A DNA stretch of 64,000 nucleotides from Calliopum simillimum (Eukaryota; Arthropoda; Insecta; Diptera; Lauxaniidae): positions 43,829,061 through 43,893,060 of the forward strand of contig OX638369.1 in NCBI GenBank assembly GCA_951812925.1, written 5' to 3'. The position numbers and the translations under genes are program-made. The notes below the pieces were generated by a model. It ran no database searches, had not been told where the DNA came from, and saw only the letters and a program-made list of their open reading frames with translations. Below, piece after piece: positions 33,872-45,167 of the stretch. The first letter of the stretch is position 1. The number at the start of each line of letters is the position of its first letter.

Positions 33872-35850
33872 GACAGGGAAAACACCTGCAGCCAGATTGT
33901 TCCATAATAGAACCGTTTGGCCGAAAATTAGGTGTTACGAGTAGTTTTCTTATAACGAGGGGTAAAAATACCAAAATCACACGTGCTATGCTTGAATCTG
34001 CTAAAAATCTACAACCTCTATCTCCTGAGGCAGTAGCTAATCTTGGAGCTTAAAGAGTCTGTCTAGCCTTTAGAGCATTAATGGTAATAAGTATTTTAGT
34101 TCGGAATACTCCGTATCTGTTCTTGCTGTAGAGAGATCGCTGGGACTTACATTCAGCAAATTGTAGCGATCCATTGCTCTTCAACGCTCAATAAGAGGAA
34201 GTTCATCACCCTTGCTGCAACAGATTGTGCCACTTCCATATTTGGTATGAGGTCTATACTCTCCGATGGCTTCCTGTATTCAGCAAAACATTTTTGACAT
34301 CTTTCACTTCCCCAGAATATTCAAGATAAAAAAAACAAAGACATATTATTACGATGAAGACATCGTTTGAAATATCCATGTCATCTTAGAATTGTGTAAG
34401 ATGGAAGTCAGCCCCTTCATGCTTGCAGTACATCTATGCTCCAAAATTTGGGACTAGAACGTGCATCCACCCTTTTCTGATGTTTTCCATCTTCACTGAC
34501 ATTCTTTGATGTAGCACCTTTTCTCATCTAAGCTAACATTTTAGAGGATAACCCTGTGTGTGTTAGCTTCAAAAGGGGAGATAGTAGAGTAGGTATGAGA
34601 TCGAACTATTGAGTGGCGTATTTCTTGAAAACTAGTTAATTTTATGGCGTTACAATGACATTGATAGTGGTCTGAAGAAGTTTTATGCCTTTAAACTTCA
34701 GGGCACTTCAATAATCATGACATAACACAAATACCATATTTTTTTGCCACAGCTGGAAAGCTCAACATGGCGCTAATTTGTAAATAGTTTATTAAAACCT
34801 CCAGAATACTAAGGAGGGAAAAAAATTGGAAATAATTAGGAACAAAGGAAAATTAGGGAAAGTGTACTACCATGCCTGAACCGGGAATTGAACCCGGGAA
34901 CTCTGGGTCGTAAGCACAGTAGACTACCTCTGCGACACAAGGCCGACAATAGATGCGCTTAAGTCTGCAACTCAATTACTCTTATAGTGTCATCCGACAC
35001 TATACAAAAGACGCTCAAATAGTAAGCCAATCTGATAACCTTCGTTGGAGCTGGTAATTCTCGCCAGTTGTTTCCGTCAACTTTTCAGCGGTCCACTTAA
35101 ACTCGGCATGAAGCGCAACAAGGCTCCGATTGCTGCTTTGTCACCAACTGCAACCGGATATTTTCAAAAGGTAATTTCCCGTGTCAACTAGTATCCTAAG
35201 GTACTTCATGTACGGTTGCGAAATTATATCCTGACCGGCTGGCCCTAATAAAGTTCCATAGTTAAGGAGTCAATAACATACCATATGAAACGCCTCGTGA
35301 GTGCATAGATTGCTGCATTCCTGTTATATTATACATGACACCGGACTCAAATGAGAGTCCTAATGTAACCAGATGCTTTCTGAGGGAACCAGTTCATGTA
35401 TTTTGCTGGAAAATATCCCATTATAATATCTATGAAAAGGATTCAGACGAAGACGAAGACTGGTATTTTTTACAATATATTAAGGAACTCAGACTCTTGT
35501 GCTCTTTTTTCGATACATTGAACACATGAACTGTTCACCTTGATATGCTCAGATCGTCAAAAGCTGTTGATCTCGCATATTCCAACGTCTACAAAAATTA
35601 CTCATAATCTCTATTTTGATATTATATTATGACTTAATACTACGATAGCAACAAGTCTGAACAGACGACTTAATTGCGTAGTAGTCTTGTGCTACAAAAG
35701 GAATAGGAGTCTCTGTTTGATCTGTTAACACAAATTTTGTAGACTGGCTTCCTCAGCTACGAGGATCAACCGGATTCTATATTTCTGATCAAATTGGATT
35801 TATTGCTTTATGGGAGCATAATGGTTATTGTGTTTTATACCCAATTCGCA
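33872..35850. other. Non-genic stretch holding a tRNA-like sequence
   Basis: No protein similarity recognised. It contains the tRNA-like sequence at 34873-34943. The part near the downstream RT pseudogene (35.7 kb onward) may be decayed upstream coding of that element, but I could not align motifs. Confidence 0.35.
34873..34943 (-). pseudogene. tRNA-like sequence, possible tRNA-Val(UAC) pseudogene
   Basis: On the minus strand the sequence begins GCCTTGT and ends TTCAGGCA. The T arm is perfect: CCGGG, loop TTCAATT, CCCGG, giving a B-box-like GGTTCAATTCC. The anticodon arm CTGTG-CTTACGA-CCCAG has one mismatch; its loop would place TAC at the anticodon. The acceptor stem pairs at about five of seven positions, and the D stem is poor. 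It is therefore more likely a pseudogene or SINE head than a working tRNA. Confidence 0.5.
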
Positions 35851-35859
35851 GGGAGAGTA

Positions 35860-36870
35860 TTTTGAACGTTTGGTAGGCTTGAAAAATTCTCAATTGGGAG
35901 CAATTGCTCAACGAGCTTTTGTAGTGGCCGTTTTATACGTATTGTCGTAGACGGTTTCACATCTAACAAATACTTCATTAACGCTGGAGTTCCTCAAGGT
36001 TCTGTCCTATCATCGACTATTAATCCAATCTACTCATTTGCAGATGACAGCGGTATTTGTCATTCATATTGCATCAAAACACGTCCAAGCTGTAAGATGA
36101 TTGTGCGAAAAAGGCGGTATATGAATGACACACTCACAAATGACATAAAAACAATCTCCGAGTGGGGTCGCGCTAATAGGGCTGAATTCAACGCTAGCAA
36201 GACCCAATGCTGTCTCACAGACGATTTGATTGTTCCCCTCCACTTCTCAATATAGTTGACGTAGACATTATGCGATCAGCAACTCTTGATATTCTGGGCA
36301 TATCGATTCAATCTGATCTAAAGTGGATAGATCATGTATTCAATGTGTCGAAAGAAGCTGTCAAGTGTTTAGGTAATCTAAAACGGTGTAAGAAATACTT
36401 CACTTCTGTTGATTTTCGGACTATCTATTTCGCTTATATCAGACCAAAGCTAGAGTATAATTCGCGCACCCAAAAACTACTTTGAAGCTTCTAGACAGAG
36501 TTCAACGTCGTGCGATGAAGTTGATTGTAAATACGGATGTCGTATCTTCTGCTGACTCTCTTGAACACCGTCGTAACGTTGGGTGTGTTACCTTTTTTAT
36601 AGATATTATCATGGGATGTGCTCAAGAGAAACTTATTGGCTGGTTTCCTCAGATTGTATATTTTCTCGCAGCATTCGCGAGTCTCATCAGGCCCATCCGC
36701 ATTGAGTTGCAACTGTGTTAAACAGAACATCGCACTATAGGGATAGTTCGTTCTTTGATTGTACGATTAAATTGTGGAACAATCTCCCTGCGAGCGTTTT
36801 CTCCGACAGCCGTGATATCGGTTAATTTAAGAAAAATGTTCTTCGACACTACTTTTCTTCTACTTCATTC
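35860..36870 (+). pseudogene. Jockey-type non-LTR reverse transcriptase pseudogene
   Basis: Frame-broken coding similarity runs through FIRIVVDGF (about 35930), AGVPQGSVLS (about 35990) and FADD of the RT active site (about 36038). It continues with KTISEWGRANRAEFNASKTQ, LGISIQSDLKWIDHV and IRPKLEYNS, then LLDRVQRRAMKLI, EHRRNVGC and LWNNLPASVF before the end near 36870. The usual segment between PQGSVLS and the FADD box is shortened by a deletion. At least four frameshifts or stops occur. A short A-rich stretch near 36950 may be the 3' tail. No RNase H is seen, which fits the Jockey/CR1 group. Confidence 0.8.
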
Positions 36871-38160
36871 CTCCAACCTATGTCCTTTTCTACAAATCAT
36901 CAAGGTGCATTGCATTTATAGGGACTATCCCCTGAGCGTTGGTTTAAGTAATAAAAAAAAATGCTCGAATAAGGAGTTGCAGTTCAAATATCAATGACTT
37001 AGCCCAAAATTTTATAGGAGAACTAAAATCAAACATAAATGAGAGCTGATACAATGGTAATGGCACTCTGAATATTTCAAGCAGTAAGCAATCTAATGTT
37101 TCTCTATCACTTCGTTGGCTTGCATTCTTTTGGAACATGTTCATAATTTGTCAAAACTGAAGTCAAGTAGTTGTTTTAGACACCGGCAGCATTAACATTA
37201 CTACTGCAAACCAAGTAAAATTGTAAATTTTATTCAAAAGCGTCAAAGCAGATGCGAATTATATTCAGTTCAGAAAAAAGAAACAAAAAAAAGCAAACTA
37301 TTTCACTGCTCTCATTGCTACAGTTGCGCAGTGCGCGCTTCTTATCAAAAGCGTTATAAATAACATGACAATAATTCAAACACTTTATGAGCATTACGAG
37401 GCCAGCAATTAACGCGCAATTTATCCGTACGAGCGACTTGTTGTGTGAGGAGGCAAAGTTAACCAACCTGTAATAAATTCACAAATTTATGACGAATTAT
37501 GGAACGAATTAAATTAAGATAACGGGCTAATGACCATAAAACAAGTGGAAATTAGCAACTTAGCAGAAGCCAAAATGCGGAGGTGCTGAGCATATAAACA
37601 GAAAATGCAATACGAGTAACTTGGTACCGGAATATGAAATATGCGCATGCATATAAAATGCAAAGTTCATGAGCGATTTGCATGTCCGAATTCAAGCGTC
37701 TCTGATGAGAGTTTTGGTTAAATAAATTACGCTAAATATAAAATGTACATAACAGCATAAGATTAAAAACATTTTATCCATTCAATATTCATGTCTCTTC
37801 AGCAATATTTGGAGCTGAAATTGACTTTGAACATTTATTTTACCATATCAGTATTTGGAATACCATTATCGTTGATGGTAAAATTTTCAGAATTTTTACC
37901 TTCAACCATATCACTGCAACTAACGAAAATGTGAGCGAGATATCCATCTGCCATCAGAATCGCTGTTAGTGCACACTGAGGAAAAAATATGTTTCCATCA
38001 AAGAAATATATTTGATTGAACATTTTAGAAAATATTTGTTAATAATTAACAAATTTTGGTAAATATTAATATGCCTTTAATTGGACCTTGAAATATTGTT
38101 GATTGGGCCAAAACTGATATCTGTTTGATGGAATGTCAAATATTTGCTTTAACTTAAAAA
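36871..38160. other. Non-genic AT-rich DNA
   Basis: 36871-36960 may still belong to the retrotransposon 3' end. The rest has no gene; 37150-37760 looks like unique sequence. Small hairpins involving ATTTGTTAATAATTAACAAAT lie near 38033. Confidence 0.35.
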
Positions 38161-38162
38161 AA

Positions 38163-38545
38163 AACCTTGTCTGGGATTCGAATGCACTCTAAAAAAAAAT
38201 AATTAAAAAAAAAACTTTCTTGTCTGGGGTTTGAACCTACCCCCCCCCCCCAGGTTATCACTCAAACGTATTATACATTGAGCTAACTCAATCTTCTTTA
38301 ATTCTAAGCAAAAAGTCATGCAAAAAATTCAACAAGTATTCAAAAACATGCTGACATTATTTTCAAAACATTATTTTCAAAAGTTACAAAAAACATTCAA
38401 TACTTGTTAAATTTTTTGTTTGACTTTTTGTTTAAAATAAACTCAAAATAACAATCACTACAAACGTAGAAAGAGTTGGCTCAATGTATATCATGTTTGA
38501 CTGATATCCTGCGGGTGTATGTTCGAATCCCAGACAAAAAAGTGT
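38163..38545. repeat. Palindrome whose two arms are tRNA-like sequences
   Basis: The left arm (about 38210-38340, read on the minus strand) has GAGTTAGCTCAATGTATAAT, then AACCTGGG, a poly(G) run and GGTTCAAACCCCAGAC. The right arm (about 38395-38540, plus strand) has GAGTTGGCTCAATGTATATC and TGTTCGAATCCCAGAC. Both have A-box-like (TRGCTCAATGTA) and B-box-like (GTTCRAAYCC) blocks in tRNA order, pointing outward. A third partial B block (ATTCGAATCCCAGAC, minus) lies at 38163-38180. The shared loop contains mirrored AACAAGTATT and CTTTTGAAAATAATG phrases. Likely a tRNA-derived repeat that duplicated in inverted orientation. Confidence 0.6.
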
Positions 38546-39269
38546 TTTTTTTTTTAAATTAATTATTTTATTTTTTAATTCATTTTGATTGACTGTGTGA
38601 TTCGTTATAACTTTTTCGCATTTCAATTTGTATATGTAAAACATCTTTAGTTATAATATACTTAGTTCTGATTGTTAAGCTGTAAGATTCAGTAATTTAC
38701 ATTCGGTCATTGCGTCCAGAGGTTTAAAGAATGGCTCATTTTGTTCGTAATTGAACTAAAAACAAAACCAACACATTAGTTTTTTGCGGTTTCCCCAAAA
38801 CTTTTCTAATCCCCAGTGAGCCCCCAAAATCCGATAAATTCTATAAAATTGTTTTAAAATGCTTAAAAATGGAAAATTATGCTATTCAGGGGGTTGTCGA
38901 GGTTGCTAAATCCAAAAACGATGTCGGAAAATGGATAAATTTAAAATGGCGCCCAGAAAACTGTGTACATCCCCATTTTAAACACCAAAAAAGGAAAGAA
39001 ATCGTGCTTGCGGGTTTCAACCTAGAAGTTTTATTACAGTGAATGAATTTATACCAAAAACTTAATATCTTTTGGAAATTTCATTCAATTTTTCATAGCA
39101 TAGGCTTAAAATATTTGCAGTTATATGCGCCATTTAATAAAATTTCTAAAAGAAAATAATTTAAGAAAAACAAATGCAAAAAACAAACAAACTTTTTTCT
39201 GCCATAACTCAGTCAATTTCGTTTAGAGCATAATCATTGGGATGCTTTTTAGAAGCGCCATTAATCACG
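38546..39269. other. Non-genic AT-rich stretch
   Basis: No coding similarity or boundaries seen. Contains G-rich phrases (CAGGGGGTTGTCGAGG near 38887) of unknown meaning. Confidence 0.3.
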
Positions 39270-39670
39270 CTTTGGGCCAGCAGACTCGATGATATAACGT
39301 TTGAAACATAGTGATGCAGCCCCGTGAAAGGCAAAACGCTTTTTTACTCAAGAGGGAGGCATCTTACGAAAAAAGTTCACATGGCATAAAATGCTTAGAA
39401 TCATCCAAGGAACAAGCGTGAATTGTTTTTTTTTTTTTTGTTGTTTTTATTAATTTTTAGCAAAAAAATTTTTTTTAACGTCATTTTTAATAAATTTTTC
39501 AAAAACAAAAAAAACAATTCACACTTGTTCCTTGGATGATTCTAAGCATTTTATGCCATGTGCACTTTTTTCGTAAGATGCCTCCCTCTTGAGTAAAAAA
39601 GCGTTTTGCCTTTCACGGGGCTGCATCACTATGTTTCAAACGTTATATCATCGAGCCTGCTGGCCCAAAG
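39270..39670. mobile_element. Near-perfect 401 bp hairpin element
   Basis: CTTTGGGCCAGCAG at 39270-39283 is mirrored by CTGCTGGCCCAAAG ending at 39670. The arms match almost base for base inward through GATGATATAACGTTTGAAAC, GCAGCCCCGTGAAAGGC, AGAGGGAGGCATCTTACG and GATTCTAAGCATTTTATG. The spacer is A/T homopolymer-rich and centred near 39470. No TSD is apparent. Its low arm divergence suggests recent origin or arm homogenisation. Confidence 0.75.
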
Positions 39671-40405
39671 AAGTCTTAACATGTCTTGTCTTGTTACATA
39701 GGTAAAAAGCAGTTGACGTAGAAACGCGTCAATGCCGCGCTGGGCACGAAAAACTTAGACACAGAAACGCGCCAATGCCAACAAAGGGGTTGAAATGCAA
39801 TGTATCTCCTAAATGGCGCATGGTAGAAAAAAAAAAGTCTGCATAAATTTTGTAGGTTTATTTATGCTCTTTACTGTGAAAAAATTTGCGATGGTAAAAA
39901 AAAATTATTTGACCCTCAAAAATGCAAAAAAGTGCAAAAAAAATGCATTTGTCGACTTTGGCGCCCTCTAACTTTGTTACAGAAAGTTTTAGAGCTATGT
40001 TAATAATGACTAAAGTTATAGAGAATTTAATTGTCTTCATTTTTTATTTCATAAAATTTTCTGTGCGGCCTACGGTTTAGCCACAAAATCAAATCAAAAA
40101 CTTTTTTGAGTTTCTCAAAAACGGGGGGGTGGGGGGACTCGACATTTTGAATTTAAGCTTTTCTAATGGACCACTAACTACTGACAAAAAATCAGAGCGG
40201 GGGTCAACGTTCGAACTTTCAAATGCCAGATTGACTGTACTATAAATCTCATTTTACATATTTGGGAATATATTCCACCACATTTAGTTACAGAATATGA
40301 AAAAAAAATATTTCTGAAATCCTGGCTCAAACAAGGGAAGATTATTTTCGGATATGCCCATATATCGTTGTCTCATTGGAATAACCATGGAATTTCTGTC
40401 TTGTT
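39671..40405. other. Non-genic stretch before the RT pseudogene
   Basis: AT-rich with a G-rich run near 40125-40138. Decayed coding for the upstream part of the retrotransposon at 40.4 kb may begin after 40250, but I cannot confirm it. Confidence 0.3.
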
Positions 40406-43400
40406 TTTGAAAAACTGTTATTTAATAAATCGCTGTCTGGAGGAATTTTCATCGATGATTGTGCAATTTCCTCAACAACACCTTCCTATAAGAGTGGAAA
40501 TAAAAACAATATTTCTAAATATAGATCAATCTCTTAATTACTAATTATTTCCAAGTTGTTTGACCTTGTTGTTAAAGATAAAATGTATTTTTCTGTAAAA
40601 AACTTGATGTGTTTAAATCAACACGGTTTTCTAGCTGTTCGCTCTCATTCCATAACGGGTACCAAATTGATACAATATATACTAGACCTATCGTTAAAAT
40701 TGAAAATGAAAAAAACCTTGCTCCCAGAGGCTAAAAAGTTTTCTATTGGTGTAAGTATCAAGCATAAAAATTTTGGTTCTGATCGAAAAATATTTGACCG
40801 TGCCGCAAGGCCGTTGAAGGTCGGAAAAACGTTATTTATATGAAAAAATGGGGCCTTAATCGCAAGAATCAGTCATATCTTTGAAACTGTTCGAGATAAG
40901 TGAATGAGATTTGGTATGTGTATGAACAATACTTAATTTATTTGTAGCCAATAAAAAAATGGGCGATGCCACGCCCCCTCGACCCGAAATTCTTGTATCT
41001 CTGGAAATATTGGACTCAGTTGAATAAGACTCGGTACATATGTAATTGGCACTGGGAAAAAAATTTTTAGTAAAAAATGGGCGGCGTCACACCCCCTCCT
41101 TCTAAAAAAATCAAATTTGTCATATCTCTGAAACTTTTTGACACATATGAATAAGATTTGATTTTAGGTAATGTGAAGTGAACATGATATGGCACTGTAA
41201 AAATGTTAAAGCAATTTAAGGTACTTAGTTGATATTGAAGCAGTAACTTTTTCTGTTCTTATTTTGGTCTCTTAAGTATAGACACCATGCAAAAAAAATT
41301 TGATCCCGATCGGAACATATTTGACCGTGCCACCAGGACGTTAAAGGTCGAAAAAACGCTATTTATATGAAAATAAGGAAACAATCAATCCCATCTTTGG
41401 AAATATTTAACATAGGGGGATAAGATTTAGTACATATATTAACAATACTTGAGTAAATAGTATCCAATAAAAAACTGGGCAGTGCCACGCCCCCTCCAAC
41501 CGAAATTTGTCGTATCTCTGAAAATATTTGACTCAGGTCAATGTGGTTTGGTACATATCTTATTGGCATTGGGAAAAAAATTTTCAACAAAAACGGGCGG
41601 GGCCACGCCCCTTATTTAAAAAAAAACAAATTTGTTATATCTTTGAAACTATTTGGCACATGTGGATAAGATTTGATTTTGGATAAAGTGATGCGAACAC
41701 CTGTGTCAAATAGTTTCAGAGATATGACAAATTTGACTTTTTTGGAAAGAGGGGGCGTGACTCCGCCCATTATCATACATTTTTTTTTTCCCAGTGCCAA
41801 TTAGATATGTACAAAACCTCATTTACCCGAGACAAATATTTTCAGAGATACGATAAATTTCGGTTGGAGTTAGTATATGTACTAAATCTTATCCCCCTAT
41901 GTTAAATATATCCAAAGATGGGATTGATTCTTTCCTTATTTTCATATAAATAGCGTTTTTCCAACCTTTAACGGTCTGGTGGCACGGTCACATATATTGC
42001 GATCGGGACCAAATATTTTTTGCATGGTGTTTATATTTACTTAGGAGACCAAAATAAGAACAGAAAAAATTACTGCTTCCATATCAACTAAGTACCTTAA
42101 ATTGCTTTAACATTTTTACAGTGCCATATCATGTTCACTTCACATTACCTGAAATCAAATCTTATTCATATGTGTCAAAAAGTTTCAGAGATATGACAAA
42201 TTTGATTTTTTTAGAAGGAAGGGGTGTGACGCCGCCCATTTTTTATTAAAAATTTTTTTCCCAGTGCCAATTACATATGTACCGAGTCTCATTCCCCTGA
42301 GTCCATTATTTCCAGAGATACAAAAATTTTGGGTCTTGGGGGCGTGGCATCACCCATTTTTTTATTGAATGCAAATAACTTAAGCATTATTCATACACAT
42401 ACCAAAACTCATTCACTTTTCTCAAATAGTTTCAAAGATAGGACTGATATTTGCGATTAAGGCCCCATTTTTCCATATAAATAGAGTTTTTCCGACCTTC
42501 AACGGCCTTGCGGAACGGTGAAATATTTTCCAATCGGAACCAAAAATTTTATGCTTGATACTCACACCAATAGGAAAATTTTTAGGCCTTGGGAGCAAGG
42601 TTTTTTTCATTTCTAATTTTTCCCATACAACTTATGATAGGTCTAATATATACTGACTTTTCGAAGACATACAGAATATTATTGCTTTAGCTAAATCAAA
42701 TGGGTTTCCATTATGCTTTTCTTAATTCGGTTAAATCACATTTATCCAACAGGAGGCTCTGTTACGTTGTTGTTGATTCCTTAAGGCTTCAGTCTGATTT
42801 GGATAATTTTAATTGATGGTGCTTAATTAATCGTTTACCGTTAAACTTAAATAAGTGTTTTCAGCTTACCTTTAGCTAAAAAAACTGTGCGCTCTAATAA
42901 TGATAATTCTTTGTTAAGTAGAGTTAGTGCAATTACTGAATTGGGTGTTCTTTGATTGTAAGTTCACTATAATTTTATTATCTCTAAAGCTTATACTCTA
43001 TTAGCTTTTGTTAGGCGTAATAGTTCTAGATTCAAGGACCCGTATACCGTTAGGTTACTCTTCATGTCTTTGGTCCGCTCTAAGTTAGAATATGCTCCGT
43101 TTATTTGGCGGCCTTACTATGCCAATCACAGTTATCAAATAAAACGCATTCATAAAACATTCGTTCGATTTGCTCTCCGCTCATTAAATATTTCGGTACC
43201 TTTTCCGTCCTACAAAGCACTTTGTTTACTTCTAAATCTTAAAAGTCTTCATGATAAAAGAAGTATTTCATCACTTTCTTTTCTTCGTGATATTGTTTAT
43301 GGCTCTACTGATTGTCCAATATTTTTACAATCTATCAGTTGCAATATTCCTGCTAGAAGTCTTAGTTATAATGACTTGTTTTATTCTAGCTTTAGTAGGA

Positions 43401-43520
43401 CTTATTATATTACAAATTCTCTAATTGTTAATGAACTTAATTCGATTACCATAGATGTTAATTTTAGATTTATGCTTTTCGAAAATGTATTTATTAGATT
43501 TTTGAATAGTCTTTGTGAAT
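40406..43520 (+). pseudogene. Jockey/CR1-type reverse transcriptase pseudogene split by a foldback element
   Basis: The N-terminal part (to 40673) reads, with one frame change, KSGNKNNISKYRSIS, LTIISKLFDLVV and LNQHGFLAVRSHSITGT, the start of a reverse transcriptase domain. After the foldback insertion the plus strand resumes with YTDFSK, the first catalytic motif. It continues with SHLSNRRLC and LQSDLDNF...NRLPLNLNKC, then LVRSKLEYAPFIWRPYY, ending in stop at about 43522. The segment with the active-site ADD box is missing. Stops and frameshifts abound. A short A-rich tail follows near 43600-43628, where a Tc1-like element begins. Confidence 0.8.
40674..42654. mobile_element. Foldback element with 10 bp target duplication inside the RT pseudogene
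   Basis: AATATATACT at 40674-40683 and 42645-42654 flanks an element starting AGACCTATC and ending GATAGGTCT. The arms mirror throughout: AATGAAAAAAACCTTGCTCCC with its complement near 42590-42612, and GGCCGTTGAAGGTCGGAAAAA with its complement near 42487-42508. The centre is near 41680. Each arm repeats modules of the form CATATGTGTCAAA..AGTTT, AGAGATATGACAAATTTG and GGGGCGTGGC. A 9-10 bp duplication fits the Mutator/FB class. No ORF of substance. Confidence 0.82.
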
Positions 43521-43626
43521 AAATGATACAATAATTGTTATTATTTTTAATTTTGTTCTTATAATTTATCTAGTCTGCAAGGAAATACTGTTCTATAGAT
43601 GGAATTTATATAAGCATAAACATAAA

Positions 43627-44736
43627 TACACTCACGGTAAAAAAAAGCCGATTTTAATTTTGTAAGTTATTTTAAAATTGTTGTGTAAATCAATATTTAC
43701 CCTGATTTAACTGCCCTAAGTTAAATATTATTAAGTTTAACATTATTAAGTTTAATATTATTAATTAAATTTGGGTTTTTCTGGCACACTTTTCGTTTTA
43801 AAATGGCTTAAACATTTTCAATCGGATTGAGGTTGGGGCTTTTGCCCGGTCATTTGCTTGACTTAATTGCCAAAAAGTCATTATATTTATTTGCCAATGC
43901 GAAAATAAATAGCCCGTTATTATAAATTTATCGAAAAAATAAAGCAAAACATACTGGTGAGTGAGACATAAGCCAATTTTCAACGATGACAAGGTGCAGA
44001 ATCATCTTGAAATATGACTTTTACTAAGTGCTCGCTTAGTCGGTTGATGGTGTATAAAACGCCGATTTGAATAATGTAAATATAAGCTTCGGAGTTAATA
44101 TAACTTTCCAGGAGAGGAGTCTCTCCAACCCATTGGCTTGTTATTGCCCGCAGACCACCACATATAGAGTGCTTTGTACACATTGAAAGCTATATTTTTA
44201 TTTTTTGTGTGTGAAAATCGGTTTTTCGCAGGACTGCGGGCAAAAAAGTTATTTTCTCTCAAGCGGCGCTCTACTGTTGAGGTGCTAATTTTATATTTTG
44301 GTTAGCCTTCACCTCCGCAGCAATTTTGGAACCAGTTTTGAGCTGATCGTGCAGGGCTATTTTTTCTATAGCTCTGTCTTCCCTCTCAGATGTTTTTCTT
44401 GGACGGCCACTTCCAGTGCAACGCAATAAACTCTCTGTTTCCAAAAAACTTTTTAAAATTGTCATACGCAAGACTTACCATACCAAAATTTACGCGATAT
44501 ATTCACATTCCTTAAATTTTGCTGCTTTTATGCAGTTGTATCAAATTTTGGTTTTTGGTCAAAACCCTTTTTTTAAAATATCGTTGTTTTAACGCCAACA
44601 GATATGAAATAAATGCATTATTTGACGGCAATTTTTATTTATTAGTCATACTACATATGAACAATCTTAAAAAAGGGCGAAGAACCAACTATTTTAGCAA
44701 AAAATCCTTGTCGGCTTTTTTTTAAACGTGAGTGTA
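43627..44736 (-). mobile_element. Decayed Tc1-like transposon
   Basis: CACTCACGGTAAAAAAAAGC at 43629 and its complement ending CGTGAGTG at 44734 are the termini (about 25 bp, one mismatch and small indel), flanked by TA on both sides (43627-43628, 44735-44736). At 1106 bp it is shorter than a full Tc1 element (about 1.6 kb). The insertion point is at or near the 3' tail of the RT pseudogene ending at about 43520. Confidence 0.85.
43810..44471 (-). pseudogene. Tc1-family transposase remnant
   Basis: On the minus strand, 44471-44271 keeps the second helix-turn-helix region with GSGRPRKTSEREDRAI. 44183-43980 keeps LESYINSEAYI and FQDDSAPCHR, which includes the second catalytic Asp. In another frame near 43815-43845 SPNLNPIENV corresponds to the conserved SPDLNPIE block with the last acidic residue. 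The region holding the first Asp is missing and several stops intervene. Clearly inactive. Confidence 0.8.
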
Positions 44737-45167
44737 TATCGATACGTCCAACATAAAAGTTGGTAACTCGAAAATCGTAGTTTTTAGTTATGATCATTTT
44801 TGTATTGTTTTCGTTAAAACAAGAAAACCAAAAACAAAAATTGAATAAAAACTTTGGAAATCTGTAGTCCAAATAAAGGTCTTTCGACTATTAAATCGTT
44901 GATTTACAGAGATATTGGCAATTTCAACTTATAATTTGGATAAAAATGAATACATATGAGTTGTAACTCTTTATTATTATTTATTAATTAACTTATAATT
45001 ACAAAACTATAAGATAATGTAAGGAAGCAATGGCAACGAAGGCCTTCAGCTTACGTAAATTACAGGATATATTTACAAGTTATCATATTTACAAACATTG
45101 ATATTAAAGAGAATCTTTAAATGTAAAAAATTTTAAATATTAGGCTAATATGAAATTAAATTGAAAT

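Noticed and set aside
38240..38253. Poly(C) run as a regulatory element
   Set aside because: A short homopolymer within the tRNA-like palindrome, most simply explained by slippage.
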